NCBI GenBank assembly: GCA_037042915.1
Contig: CM073202.1
Coordinates: 1,550,001 to 1,614,000 of the forward strand
Length of the DNA: 64,000 nucleotides
Direction: 5' to 3'
Source: Auricularia sp. M13
Lineage: Eukaryota; Basidiomycota; Agaricomycetes; Auriculariales; Auriculariaceae
Shown here: positions 1 to 9,876 of the stretch, in pieces
Position numbering within the stretch: position 1 is the stretch's first letter
Layout: the number at the start of each line of letters is the position of its first letter
Notes under the pieces: generated by a model
Database searches by the model: none
Told to the model about the DNA's origin: nothing
Seen by the model: only the letters and a program-made list of their open reading frames with translations
Program-made: the position numbers and the translations under genes

Positions 1-12
1 AGGACGGTCGCT

Positions 13-45
13 ACGTGTCCCAAAAATCGCAAATTGGTGATCAGC
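13..45 (+). repeat. Left terminal inverted repeat
   Basis: It starts ACGTGTCCCAAAAA and is the inverted partner of 811-843. The first 14 bases match perfectly; mismatches are scattered further in. Confidence 0.65.
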
Positions 46-425
46 GATTATGCTCTTATCAGAGCTCTATGAACTGTGATCCATGCCTATACGCACCTAT
101 AGGATGCCTTAAGTGACTATAAGGCCTGATAAGTACCGATAGGTCGTCGGTGTGGAGTGATAAGCGGTGACCAGCGCTGATCAAAGTATGATCAGAGCGC
201 CGCGGCCTGGGATAGAGTCTTATAAGAGGAGACCAACGCTCATCAGTAACTTGTGCCCCTAGCATCATCTGTTCACTCAAGTCCCGGAAACTGAGAGAAC
301 ACACCATCAATGAGACGGTGTTTAGGGAGCCTGTAGGAGGAAGGGGAGGTGTGGTTCAATGGAGCGGAGGTCCGGTGGAGCGGTGGAGCGGGCTTATAGA
401 CTTTGCTCCACCACTGCACACAGTC

Positions 426-500
426 GACGCAATAGTACAGTTGGTAGCTTGCGCGAGGGCGCCTGTGGCACCTCGACGAGGCCTTGGTTCAAGTCAGGCT
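426..500 (+). repeat. tRNA-like head with pol III A and B boxes (SINE-like or tRNA relic)
   Basis: TAGTACAGTTGG at 433-444 fits the pol III A-box consensus TRGYNNANNNGG. GGTTCAAGTCA at 486-496 fits the B box GGTTCRANTCC in 10 of 11 positions. The spacing of about 41 bp is in the tRNA range. The acceptor, D and T arms do not pair well, so this is not a working tRNA gene; a tRNA-derived SINE head or decayed tRNA is more likely. Repeated GTAGTAAG-like words follow downstream. It lies inside the inverted-repeat element. Confidence 0.4.
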
Positions 501-810
501 CAAGTCAGATAGTAAGAAAAATGTATAACGGTAGTAAGGCTTGTCAGTGTACAATAATTGGTAGTAATACAAGTAAGTACTGGATGTACACAGTGTAGTG
601 AGAGCAAGTAAGAACGGCTGCTGCATACGAGCAGCAGCTGGGAGTTTTCATGATATTGCGAGGGGTAGCTGATCAGTACTTATCGGCCCTATGAGCTTTA
701 TGAGCTGTATCGTACTTGTCAGCTATATCAGATTCTATATGTTCTGAAGCTATTTGATCAGGTGGGGGGTCCGCTGACCCTGTTATCAGGGCCTATAACC
801 GCTTGTCAAG

Positions 811-843
811 GCTGATAGCCAAATTGCACTTTTTGGGACACGT
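811..843 (-). repeat. Right terminal inverted repeat
   Basis: Inverted partner of 13-45. On the minus strand it reads ACGTGTCCCAAAAA and runs straight out of the interrupted esterase reading frame. Confidence 0.65.
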
Positions 844-2279
844 CCTCATCGGTCACAAAATCCTCCGGTCGCCCACCCGCGAACGTCCTGCCGTCGTTGG
901 TGCAATGTCCGCCGAGGAATTCAACACGAGCGAAACGGCCTGAAGCTATGAGCCTCGAGGGCAGCTCTGGCAGGTACCCGTCGGGTCCGTCGACAACAGC
1001 AGATGGTCTGCCATTCGGTATTGCGTTTATGGCGCGCACGATGTTTTCTACAGAGATAATATAGGTTCGGACCCAAGACGAAAAGCAGCACGTACCCAAA
1101 GGTGCACTTCTCAGGCAGCGCAATGCATCTGGGCCAGAGGACGGGCATCCGGCTGTCGTGCTAATGTTGGCTGCGTATATTTAGCATGCCTCGCAGGATC
1201 TCCCTGAATAGGCCCATACGTACCGAACCAAGCTTGCGCCTCTTCTCGAGTTTGCGTCGGTCCATAACCTATTGACTGTGCTACAGCACGCTTGAAAGGA
1301 ACCGGTTTGGCCCCTATGACGCCGTTCTCGTCAGCATGAAGCGACAAACTGCAAATTTAATGCCTGACCTCCATGAGAGACAACGTGCATCACGACACTT
1401 GCTCCCCCGGCAGACTCGCCAATGATCGTGATTTCGTGCGGATCTCCGCCAAACTACCAGAACTGTAGAAAATCGCATAGCGAGATTTTTTGTAAACATA
1501 CCTTGCTTATGTGGCGCTGCACCCACTCAATTGCAGCACGTTGATCGAGTAGACCAGCGTTCGCATCCCCGTCTGCCTGCACTTCTGCGCCGGAAAGGAA
1601 TCCCAGGACGTTTAGGCGGTACCCGAAGTTCACTCCAACTATTTTGGGTTGCGATTGGCTGATCCAGTTGTGCAGGGGGAATCCTCGAGGCGTCTAACAG
1701 GAGATGTGATCACTCATGAACTTAGCGCTTGCATATGAAAAATAAGAATGCGCGCTTACTCCTGCGTACAATCCTCCGCCCTGGCTCTGTTATTAACCGG
1801 TATCCCCGCAGCATATGACCGGGATGGACGCACGTAGATATATACGGCAACCGGGAGCTGAGCGCCTGCTTTGGCGTCCGCGGGAGTCCAGATGTTCAGT
1901 TTGAGACAGTCTGGAACGGTTTCACGTTGAGAAGCGCTGCGGAAGCATTGACGACACGACGCTCGCCTTCGGACTCGCCGCTGGGAGCGTTGAGATTAGC
2001 GGGCTGCTGGATGCATGGCGCTCCCCAGGTAGTAGCGTTGAGTAGCGGACGATGGGCTTCAGGCACGACGGTCTCATTCAAGCGCTGCGCAGCACGGAAG
2101 CGCAGGTTATGGAGAGGCGGCTGGGCATACGGTATGCCGCCGAAGAAAGCCACCGGACCGTCGCCGTCGCCCGTCGTGCCCAGCACCTTGGCATAGCCCA
2201 GATCAACTACAGGGCCGGTCGCGTGAACATGGCCCAAGAGCGTGGCTGAGAGTAGTAGCAAAGCACGCAGAAAGAGCAT
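839..2279 (-). pseudogene. Secreted type-B carboxylesterase/lipase, 3' end cut off by the element
   Basis: This alpha/beta-hydrolase of the carboxylesterase type-B family would hydrolyse esters outside the cell. It starts at 2279 with a signal peptide (MLFLRALLLLSATLLGHVHA). Family blocks follow in order: GGIPYAQPP, CLKLNIWTP, VYIY-GGGLYAG (oxyanion hole), VNFGYRLNVLGFLSG, GLLDQRAAIEWVQ, then the nucleophile elbow GESAGG at 1403-1420. Near the end are VVDGPDGYLPELPSRL, GHCTNDGRTF and FVTDEDV. Introns of about 50 nt restore frame between most blocks, and GGGLYAG is a 21-nt exon of its own (1760-1780). The joint just after GESAGG, near 1340-1380, is unclear. Coding stops making sense at about 839, where the element begins. 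Around 340 residues remain of the usual 500-550, and the catalytic His region is missing. A remnant 3' part could lie left of position 1. Confidence 0.8.
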
Positions 2280-2750
2280 GTTGAGGCTCGCTAAGTGTAG
2301 AACCAGCGCACTTCTAAGCCGTTCATATACATGCTGGAACGCAGGCTTCGCGTGTGACCACCTACTGGGGCTGCGTTCCGGCGGGCCGCCAGACGTCTGA
2401 GACCCTTAGAAAGAGCAGCCATTGCAGGTGAGAGCTGGAGACTGGTCTTGGCCCGGCGGAGACGAGAACCGCATGCCACAGTAAAATAGCATCACGCGGC
2501 ATCTCGGAATTATGATGGCCATGAGCGACTAGCAACGGTGCAACGATGCCGTCGAGTACGTAGAGCACGGTGAGCTGGCTGGGACACAGGCAAGAGCAGG
2601 TCGGGCTGAGGCCAGGAGGGCATGGCCGGACGGTGGGAAAGGAGGCCAGGCTAAAATTGCGGCGGGCGAGCCAGTGAATGACGCTGATAAGGACGGTGTT
2701 TGCTCGGACCAAACACAAGGCCTGTTCCCTCTTCCCAGCTCGCAGCAAAA
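2280..2750. other. Intergenic region between divergent genes, no gene seen
   Basis: This is the shared upstream region of the esterase (-) and the Kre9-like gene (+). Open frames here lack family motifs and credible starts. No clear TATA box or repeat was seen. Confidence 0.5.
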
Positions 2751-3648
2751 ATGGTTTTCTCGTTCGTCGTCCTCGCCGTCGCCGTCGCCGGCGCCAATGC
2801 GCTTACAATCAACACGCCCTCCGGCCCCTTGAATGAGTGCGAAAACGCCCAGCTCACCTGGGACGGAGCGCCAGGCCGCACCCAAATCTCGTATGTCGCC
2901 GTGCCATGTCGCACCGGACGCTCAGCCTGACCATCGTGCAGCGTTTACCCGTTGGGCGTTACCAGCGGTCCGACTCTGGAGACGCTTCCCCAGCAGCCCG
3001 CTGGCACCAACGCGTTAACCTGGCTCGTCGGTAAGATCAAATTCTCGCAGCCCGGGCGCCGGGGTCGCCGCCGCTGACTCCGTTATCGACAGACCTGCCC
3101 GTCGGTATGTCCTGTATATGAAAAGGCCATATTTCCGATATTCAATGTCTGCAGGCTCGTACACGCTTGTCATCAAGGACCTCGAGCAAGGCGCGTCGGC
3201 CTTCTCTGGGACTGCCGAAGTCACCCCAAACCCGAGTGGCGACCGCTCGTCCGTATTTTCCTCACACCCCAAATATTACATTGGCTAATGCCAAGCGGCA
3301 GGTGTGAGGGAAAGAACGCCCAGAACCCCACGACCCCCGTCGCTCCCGGGGACAGCACGACGGCGCCGGGTGAGCAGCCCACCTCCCCGTCGACCACTGC
3401 TGGAGGTGACACCACTCCTCCCCCAGCAGGCACCGGCGGCTCCACGGGTACCACGGGCTCCTCGCCCAGCAACACGTAAGTTCTAACTGCATATCGCTCT
3501 GTTATCGACATCATATCCAACATTTCCTTACAGCAGCCCTGGAGCTTCCAACCCGTCCGCTACCCAGCCTCCCAACGGCGCTGCTGCCCTCAGCGTCACC
3601 AGCGCCACGGGCGTTCTCGGTCTCCTTGCCGCCTTCCTCCTTGCGTGA
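2751..3648 (+). CDS. Kre9/Knh1-like Ser/Thr-rich GPI-anchored cell wall protein
   Basis: A secreted wall protein with an N-terminal domain of the Kre9/Knh1 (Ser-Thr-rich GPI-anchored) family, thought to act in beta-glucan assembly at the cell surface. The ATG at 2751 opens a signal peptide ending ..AVAGANA. The mature domain starts LTINTPSGPLNECENAQLTW and continues through GPTLETLPQQPAGTN and SYTLVIKDLEQGASAFSG. A Ser/Thr/Pro-rich stalk follows, then a hydrophobic C-terminal tail (GVLGLLAAFLLA) typical of GPI attachment, with the stop at 3646-3648. Introns are near 2888-2939, 3029-3092 and 3105-3154; the exon between the last two is only 12 nt (3093-3104, coding DLPVG). The join around 3240-3310 is unsettled, because simple splice choices leave a frame mismatch unless a late AG is used. 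The family assignment is by domain pattern; the precise role is unknown. Confidence 0.78.
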
Positions 3649-4068
3649 TAATATGACATTTCGTGCTTACAGACGATCCGTCATGCTTGTTTTGTGGACA
3701 CTATCTCCTCCAAGTTAGTTCGATGCGTTATGGCCTTGTGCGCTCGTCCGGAGTTCGTCCATGTCTCCTTCCTGTCCTTACTGCTGTTCACCCTTACGCT
3801 CAATCTTACGTCTTGGTTGTCTGTCTACTGCGAGTCTCGCTGCCCATCAAATCCTTCCGAGCGGCAACATCAGTTCCTGTTGCTCTGTTGACGCTTACAG
3901 AGTCCGAGGTTTTCGCCAGCGAGCTCGGTCTTTCGTCGGACCGCTCGCGTGTGGGGATATCCGTGCTTGCCCGCGTGACAAGCATGAGAGCATCGTTGTG
4001 CTGCCGTTTATAAAGATGCGTTCTTATTTGCTACTTCTGCTCAGGTACGGCCCCCGCACCTGCCAGCA
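3649..4068. other. Intergenic region, no gene seen
   Basis: Contains the 3' flank of the Kre9-like gene and the promoter side of the sugar transporter. I saw no conserved ORF, tRNA or repeat. Confidence 0.5.
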
Positions 4069-6770
4069 ATGCAGCAGCAGCACTGGAACATCGTCGCGGA
4101 CCTCATTCATGTCGGCGCCTGGTACAGGAACAGAGGTACGGACGACCCCTTGAGCGCTTTACATGCCTTCACCGTGATCATCCAGGCATTGTCATGCTCA
4201 ACATCTGTCTCCTTGTACCACTCGCCGTCGCAAGCTTGAATGGGTTCGACTCGTCGGTTTTGAATGGTGGGACCGACGCGTCTTGCACACGCGACGCTGA
4301 GCACTCATCGCTGCTTCAGGCCTGCAAATCGTTCCCGACTTCAAGCGCTGGTTTAACTACCCCAACTCGCAAGAGATGGGTAAGAAATCTAAGCCCTGCT
4401 CTCTGACGCTTTCGATGACCTCGCACAGGGCTTATGAATTCCGCACAAAACATGGGAGCCCTCCTCGTACGCCGGCCACGAAACCCGTGCGTTTCTGCTC
4501 GCTGACAGTGACGCTGTTCCAGGCTCTTCCCCTCACCCCTCTTGCGAGCGATAAACTGGGCCGCAGAAAGGCGCTGTTCATCGGGTCCTGCATTATGCTT
4601 GCGGGAGTCGCCGTGCAGGTCATCGCGAAGGACATCCAGACGTTGATCGGCGCGCGCGCAATCAGTACGTCCCCGGTCTTCCTTCCCCTTCTGTTCCTGT
4701 CTGACCGTGGCAGTCGGCTTTGGACTCTGCTTCACGACGAATGCCGGTATGTCCCACGCCCGGGCACTGCATACACCGGGAGACTGACATATTGCGCTTG
4801 CAGCACCACTGCTCATCACCGAGCTTGCATACCCCACGCAGGTATGAACACGGCTCGGCGTGAGAGATACCAGTTGAATTAACGTTCAACGTTCAGCGCG
4901 GTCAGATTACTTCGCTGTACAACTCATCATGGTACCTCGGCGCCATTGCCGGTCAGTGCGCTCTCCAGCGTACGCCGCACGACAACCTGACGCGCGTTCT
5001 GTAGCCGCTTGGCTGACGTTCGGCTCGCTGCAACATCTCGGCGGGACGATGTGGTCGTGGCGGTACGCAGCCCGCCATCATGCCTGCGGTGCGAGGTTGA
5101 CCCGTCGTGCGCAGTGTGCCCTCGATAGTGCAAGCGCTGCCCTGTGTCATCCAGCTCGTGTTTGTCTGGTTCATCCCTGAAAGTCCACGATGGCTTATTT
5201 CGCGCGGCCGGGTATGTCTATCGGAATCTCCACGCGCTCTGGACTGACCAACGTGGAATTCAGGACCAAGAGGCCGTCAACATATTGGGCAAATATCATG
5301 CAAACGGTGACACCAGGGACCCTTTAGGTGCGTCACTGTCGTGAAACTGAGCAAGCTCCGACTGCTGAATTCACCTATCCTACAGTGATGTTCGAATACA
5401 CCCAGATTCTGGCCGCTCTGCGCATGGAGCGCGATATCTACCGCCAGACCTCGTATCTCACGCTCTTCAGAACGCCTGGGAACCGCAGGCGCATGATGAT
5501 AGTCATCGCAATCGGTCTCTTCTCGCAGTGGAGGTGCGCAATATTTTCTCTTTGAAAGGCCCTAAACGTCGATCTAAATGTCCATAGCGGCAACGTGAGC
5601 GACTGTGTGCAGATGATGCACGGCGCTGACGCTGTACTAGGGACTCGTCTCGTTCTACATCACACTCATCTTGGACGGTGTTGGAATAACCAAGCCCGTT
5701 ACGCAGGCCTGGATAAATGGCACCCTGCAGGTGAGCATATTCAAGAATGACAACTTACTTGTGGCCTGACCAGTTGCGCTCGCAGATCTGGAACTTCCTG
5801 ATAGCAGTCGGTATGTAGCTATGTGTAAAGCATACTCCGTGCGAAGCTCATTCGCCCTTATAGCCGCTGCACTGCTCGTCGACCGCGTTGGTCGCAGAAC
5901 ACTTTTCCTGATCTCCAATGCGGGGATGGTTATTGGTCAGTACGAATCTTTAGCCTTGATTCACGGAGCCGCTCAACGACGTCCAGTGTTCGCCATGTGG
6001 ACGCTTACTACGGCCTTGTTCCAGACAATGGGAAATGTAGTAGCAGCCAAAGGTACCATATCCAGCGACTCTGGAATGAAAGCTGACTAGCGGTTGCAGC
6101 AACAATACCGCTCATCTTTGCTTTCTTTGCTGCATATGATCTTGCTTATACGCCGTTACTGGTATGCATTGGTCCCCTCGTCCTCAAATCATTGCTGATT
6201 TCATCTTCCAGGTTGCGTACTGCCTCGAAATTTTGCCCTTCGAGATTCGCGCGCGCGGCTTTGCGGTCATGAACCTGACCGTCGTGCTTACGCTCGCCTT
6301 CAACCAATTCATCAACCCCTTCGCCTTCGACGCGCTCCACTGGAAGTACTACCTCTTCTATTGCGCGTGGCTTTTCTTCGAGTTGTTCTTCGTCTGGCGC
6401 TACCTAGTCGAAACTAAGGGTACGTGGATGACGACATACAGCTCTGGTTGTCTGCTTATTTTTGCATCCAGGCAAAACGCTGGAAGAAACTGCGGCGTTG
6501 TTCGACGGGCAAGAGAAGATTGATAATCTACAGCAGGTTGCCAGCATAGTGGCAGAGCAGTCGATGGTTGCACAGCAGGAGCAATTCCCGCTGCAGAGTC
6601 GACCCCGCCGTAGGTCGTTCACTCTTGCAGAGAAGTCGCGCGACATCCCATCGACAGACGATTTACACTCTTTGAACGGTGGCGTCAACCAGCACGGGAT
6701 TCAGGTGCAACGCATGCTCAGCAAAGAGAGCCTTCGAGGTCTGGGATTGCGTCCTGACACACCGACATAG
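4069..6770 (+). CDS. MFS sugar transporter (lactose permease/hexose transporter-like)
   Basis: A 12-helix plasma-membrane sugar porter of the major facilitator superfamily, moving a mono- or disaccharide with protons. Conserved signatures appear in order: AWYRNRG before helix 1, NGFDSSVLNGLQ, DKLGRRKAL (loop 2-3), PESPRWL (after helix 6), QWSGNGLVSFY (helix 7), VDRVGRRTLF (loop 8-9) and YCLEILPFEIRARG (helix 10 region). About 19 short introns restore one continuous frame of roughly 520 residues, ending at TAG 6768-6770. The exon coding the middle of WSGNG is 7 nt (5588-5594), between introns 5534-5587 and 5595-5640. The start at 4069 is the first ATG in frame with the WYRNRG block. The hydrophilic tail after helix 12 is about 100 residues. 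The gene is convergent with the alpha-amylase, so the two may respond to related sugars. Substrate is not predictable from sequence. Confidence 0.9.
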
Positions 6771-6954
6771 TAATTTCCTCCTACTCCTCGGGTCTCATGT
6801 ACGGCATAGTCACGCTAACTGTTATCTCTGTTGTATTGCCAACGAAGCGCTCGTTGTATCCATGGCCGTAAATATAAAGATTTCATGTCCTACATAGTGA
6901 ACGAATTCGCTGCTTTAAGATCATCTCCGATCGCACATGCCACAAGTGACAAGA

Positions 6955-9520
6955 TTATGATGATGTACGCGCCGATCCGCCCGCACTGCTTACAGGAACC
7001 CAGACGGCCACCTGCCCTGCAGACCGAAATTTACCCTCGCCGGCCGGCGCAATCTCGACAGGGTCCATTTTTGCAGCGGTTTCGCCGAGCAAGAGGCGGT
7101 ACTGTCTGCCTGCCTGCTCTTTGCCCAGATTCATGGCACATGATGCGTTTCTCCTGTAGGTGAACAAGCTCAACATCGGAAAGCAAGACTAGAATTCTGT
7201 CTGACCGTCTGGGATCGTTGCATAGCACGACCACGCAACCTTCATGCCGCGCGTCGCCCTCTCGTATAAATCCGATGCAGTTTTTGGACGTGAAGAAGTC
7301 CCTAACGGCTCCATAAGCATACGTCTTGCGAGCCAGTATGAGCTGTCGCAAGATCTGTGCGACAGCCGGGTCATAATTTCGTCCGTCGCTGTAAAGGTCG
7401 CCGTAGAAGACGCATCTGAAGGCATTGTGGGGTAGTCAAGTCATATTCGAAGTTTGCTGCGTTCTTGAATTAGGCACTCACGGTAAGCCAGCTGGTCGAA
7501 GAAGGATCAAAGCATAGGCAATGAGCTTGAACCGGCTTCCGACCTGAGAACCACTGGTCAGGATTTGGAAGGAGCTGAAGAGATAGATCCGTACCCAGGA
7601 CTCGAGCATTTGCCCTGGTTGCTGCAAGCGGCAGTGTTTGCATCTTGACAGGCACCGAGATAGTTCCTACTCACCGTGCTTCCACAGGGTTAGCTGCGCA
7701 TGCATTGCGATGTCGACAATGTACATACTCGTGATTATCGACGAATGTTACTGCATCATGGGGACAGCGCTCCACGAGCGTGTTGCGCAAGACAGTACGA
7801 AGATCAAACGCCGGGCCTCGTTGGCTGGCAGTGTAGAAACCTTGATGCAGAGGAACATCAAACAGGGCCAATGCGCCGCCAAAGAGGTGTAATTTGGATT
7901 CCAACAAAGTCGCGCTGGAATAAGTTAAGCTGGCCTACGCTTCTGAGGGTGGTTGCAGGTAGTTACTCACAGAGGCGACCAATATTCGCCGACAGCAAAG
8001 ATGTCAGATCCAGCAGAAGAGCGGCACGATTTCAGCTGCGGCTTGCATTAGCGCAGAATGGGCCCGACATTGATAACTTGCAAAGTCGCGCGTAAATGTC
8101 TGCTCCAAATCGCACCATAAGCAAAGGACAAAGCGATTAAGTATATGTACTCACGTAGTCGAAATGCTTTATAGCGTCCAGCCTGAACCCCCGCGCGCCA
8201 GTTGTCTGTCATTCTTAGAACGCGTTACATTGAGGGAAAGAATGGCGAACATGGAGAACCCAAGAACCCCAGGCAAGTAGGTCTTCGCGTACTGCTGGAT
8301 GAGTGTGATCTATCTGCAAAACCTTTGAGCAAGGACGCGAACCCATGGTCAGGAGCACTAACATTGATACCTGTCTCCCGTGAGCTTTCCAAGTGGGATA
8401 TAGCAGCGAGATAGCGACCAACCCAAAAGATAATCGTAATTCCCTAGTTCGTTGTCGACGTATTTTGACCATTGCTTGTCGTAGAAACGGAATATACCAG
8501 TATTCTGCCCATCGTAGTCGACACCTACAGTGAAAAATGCATTGCGAGATGTAAGTCACGAACTAGGCACTGCCAAGCTCATGGCTACCATTGAAATGTT
8601 CGTTTGACCACTTCATCGCGCTGTATTTCGAGCCACGGCCGTCGAAGTCAAAGCCTGTCCAGGCCTTCAAGTGTCCAAACGATGAACATCAGCGCTGCTG
8701 AGCCTCGCTGTGTCATAAGAAAACACACCTCGATATCGCGGGCGGGTCCGATAACACGTCTACGATCCTGAGAATGTACAGGAACTGCTTTCACAGTTTC
8801 TGGCCGATCCGCCCCGAGCTTATGCTGGTCAGGACGTTCAGCGCACCAGCTGATGTTGATTGGCAACATTGTCGCACATTCAAGACAGCGTCTATCAGGA
8901 AGTTTATACCCAGATTCTTCGCGGTGCGTCCTGCATCGATAAATTCGCCAATAGTACCCCAGCGCGTTGTAACGGTGCCCTTCTGGTAAAACTCGCCCAG
9001 GTCCCACTAGAGCGAACATTGGAGCGGGCCGTGAGCGCGCTTAGGGAACGCACAAGATCATACGCGTCATAGCCGCGCCCGTCCTGACAGCACGAGTTGG
9101 TGAGCAAGCGTAGCAAAATCAAGCATCGACAGCAACCTTGTTCATTCCTTTGTTCGGAGGAGGAAGCCAGACCTGAGGAAGTTAGGCAACCAATACAAGT
9201 TATCGTTTGTAAAGGTATGAGCCCAATGATGAAGCCACCTGCGTCACTCCGAGTTCCGCAAGTAGAGGAAGTTGACGGTCGAAATATCGCCACCAAGATA
9301 CGTTAGGCTCAGGACCGATGCTATTCCACTCGAAAAATTGAAACTGGCACACAATCAGTCCCTCGGAACCTTGCGAGCGCGGCAGGCGCCCCACCATAAG
9401 AGGATTTGTATCTGGCGGCCCAAGGGTCATGCTCTTCAACGAATCCGGCGGAGGAGACTTAACAGTGCCGCGCCGATAAATCCGTTCCCAGATTGACCGG
9501 GTCCATTGCAGAGGCCACAT
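6955..9520 (-). CDS. GH13 alpha-amylase
   Basis: A glycoside hydrolase family 13 alpha-amylase cleaving alpha-1,4-glucan. Blocks seen from the N-terminus: MTLGPPDTNPLM, QFQFFEWNSIGPEP, WWRYFDRQLPLLAELGVTQV, RGYDAYDLWDLGEFYQKG, INFLIDAVLNHKLGADRPE, TGARGFRLDAIKHFDY (nucleophile Asp), FAVGEYWSPL (acid/base Glu) and FVDNHDTQPGQMLESWV (third catalytic Asp). Then come CVFYGDLYSDG, ARKTYAYGAVRDFF, and a C-terminal beta domain ending SAGQVAVWVPV. The layout is that of the GH13_5-like enzymes common in basidiomycetes. No signal peptide is evident. DNHDT is completed by a 4-nt exon (CACG, 7675-7678) between introns 7679-7728 and 7622-7674. The start is uncertain: 9520 opens the longest in-frame N-terminus, 9430 (MTLGPP) is the first conserved Met, and an upstream exon is possible. 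Stop at 6955. Confidence 0.88.
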
Positions 9521-9876
9521 TCGAGAGCAAGGACTCGAAGAACAATCCGCGGTAGGAGTTGAAAGTGATCCGAAGCAGAGTTCAAAAGGCGGCGCGCGGC
9601 AAACAGCGGCGACATCGCAGGCTTGGTTTTCAAGTCTGTGGACCTCTCACTCGCAACGGCCTGCCGTTGCCCTTGGGGCCAGTGCGTTGCGTGTGCATGC
9701 GCACGCGAGGTCGACAGCTACAGCCGTTCTAATCGCCTCTTCATCGCAATACCAGCACGGTCGTCGAGGTTTCATGATTCGGCGACATTTTTTCCTCACC
9801 CGCTATTTACTTCTGACGACCTTCATGTACGCCCTGAATACGCGTTACACACACAAACCAGAAACTATGTACATTC
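9521..9876. other. Upstream region of the alpha-amylase and 3' flank of the coiled-coil gene
   Basis: May contain 5' UTR or a first exon of the alpha-amylase; minus-strand open frames reach to 9633. Nothing else recognisable. Confidence 0.4.

Larger units (their letters stand above)
13..843. mobile_element. Non-autonomous DNA element with terminal inverted repeats, inserted in an esterase gene
   Basis: The two ends are inverted copies: positions 13-45 match the reverse complement of 811-843 at about 28 of 33 bases. Both begin ACGTGTCCCAAAAA, followed by a GCAA.TTGG core. The interior has no credible transposase ORF, so it would need an enzyme supplied from elsewhere. Both subterminal stretches (30-330 and 665-830) are crowded with short TGATCAG, TTATCAG, GATAAG and CTATAG-like words, as is common for transposase-binding subterminal repeats. 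The right end falls inside the coding sequence of the carboxylesterase. A CG dinucleotide abuts TGTCCC at each end and could be a 2-bp target duplication, or simply part of the repeat. I cannot assign a superfamily. Confidence 0.6.

Noticed and set aside
4022-4110. An alternative N-terminus for the sugar transporter in another frame (TAPAPASNAAAALEHRRGP)
   Set aside because: It does not stay in frame with the conserved WYRNRG-helix 1 block, whereas the ATG at 4069 does.
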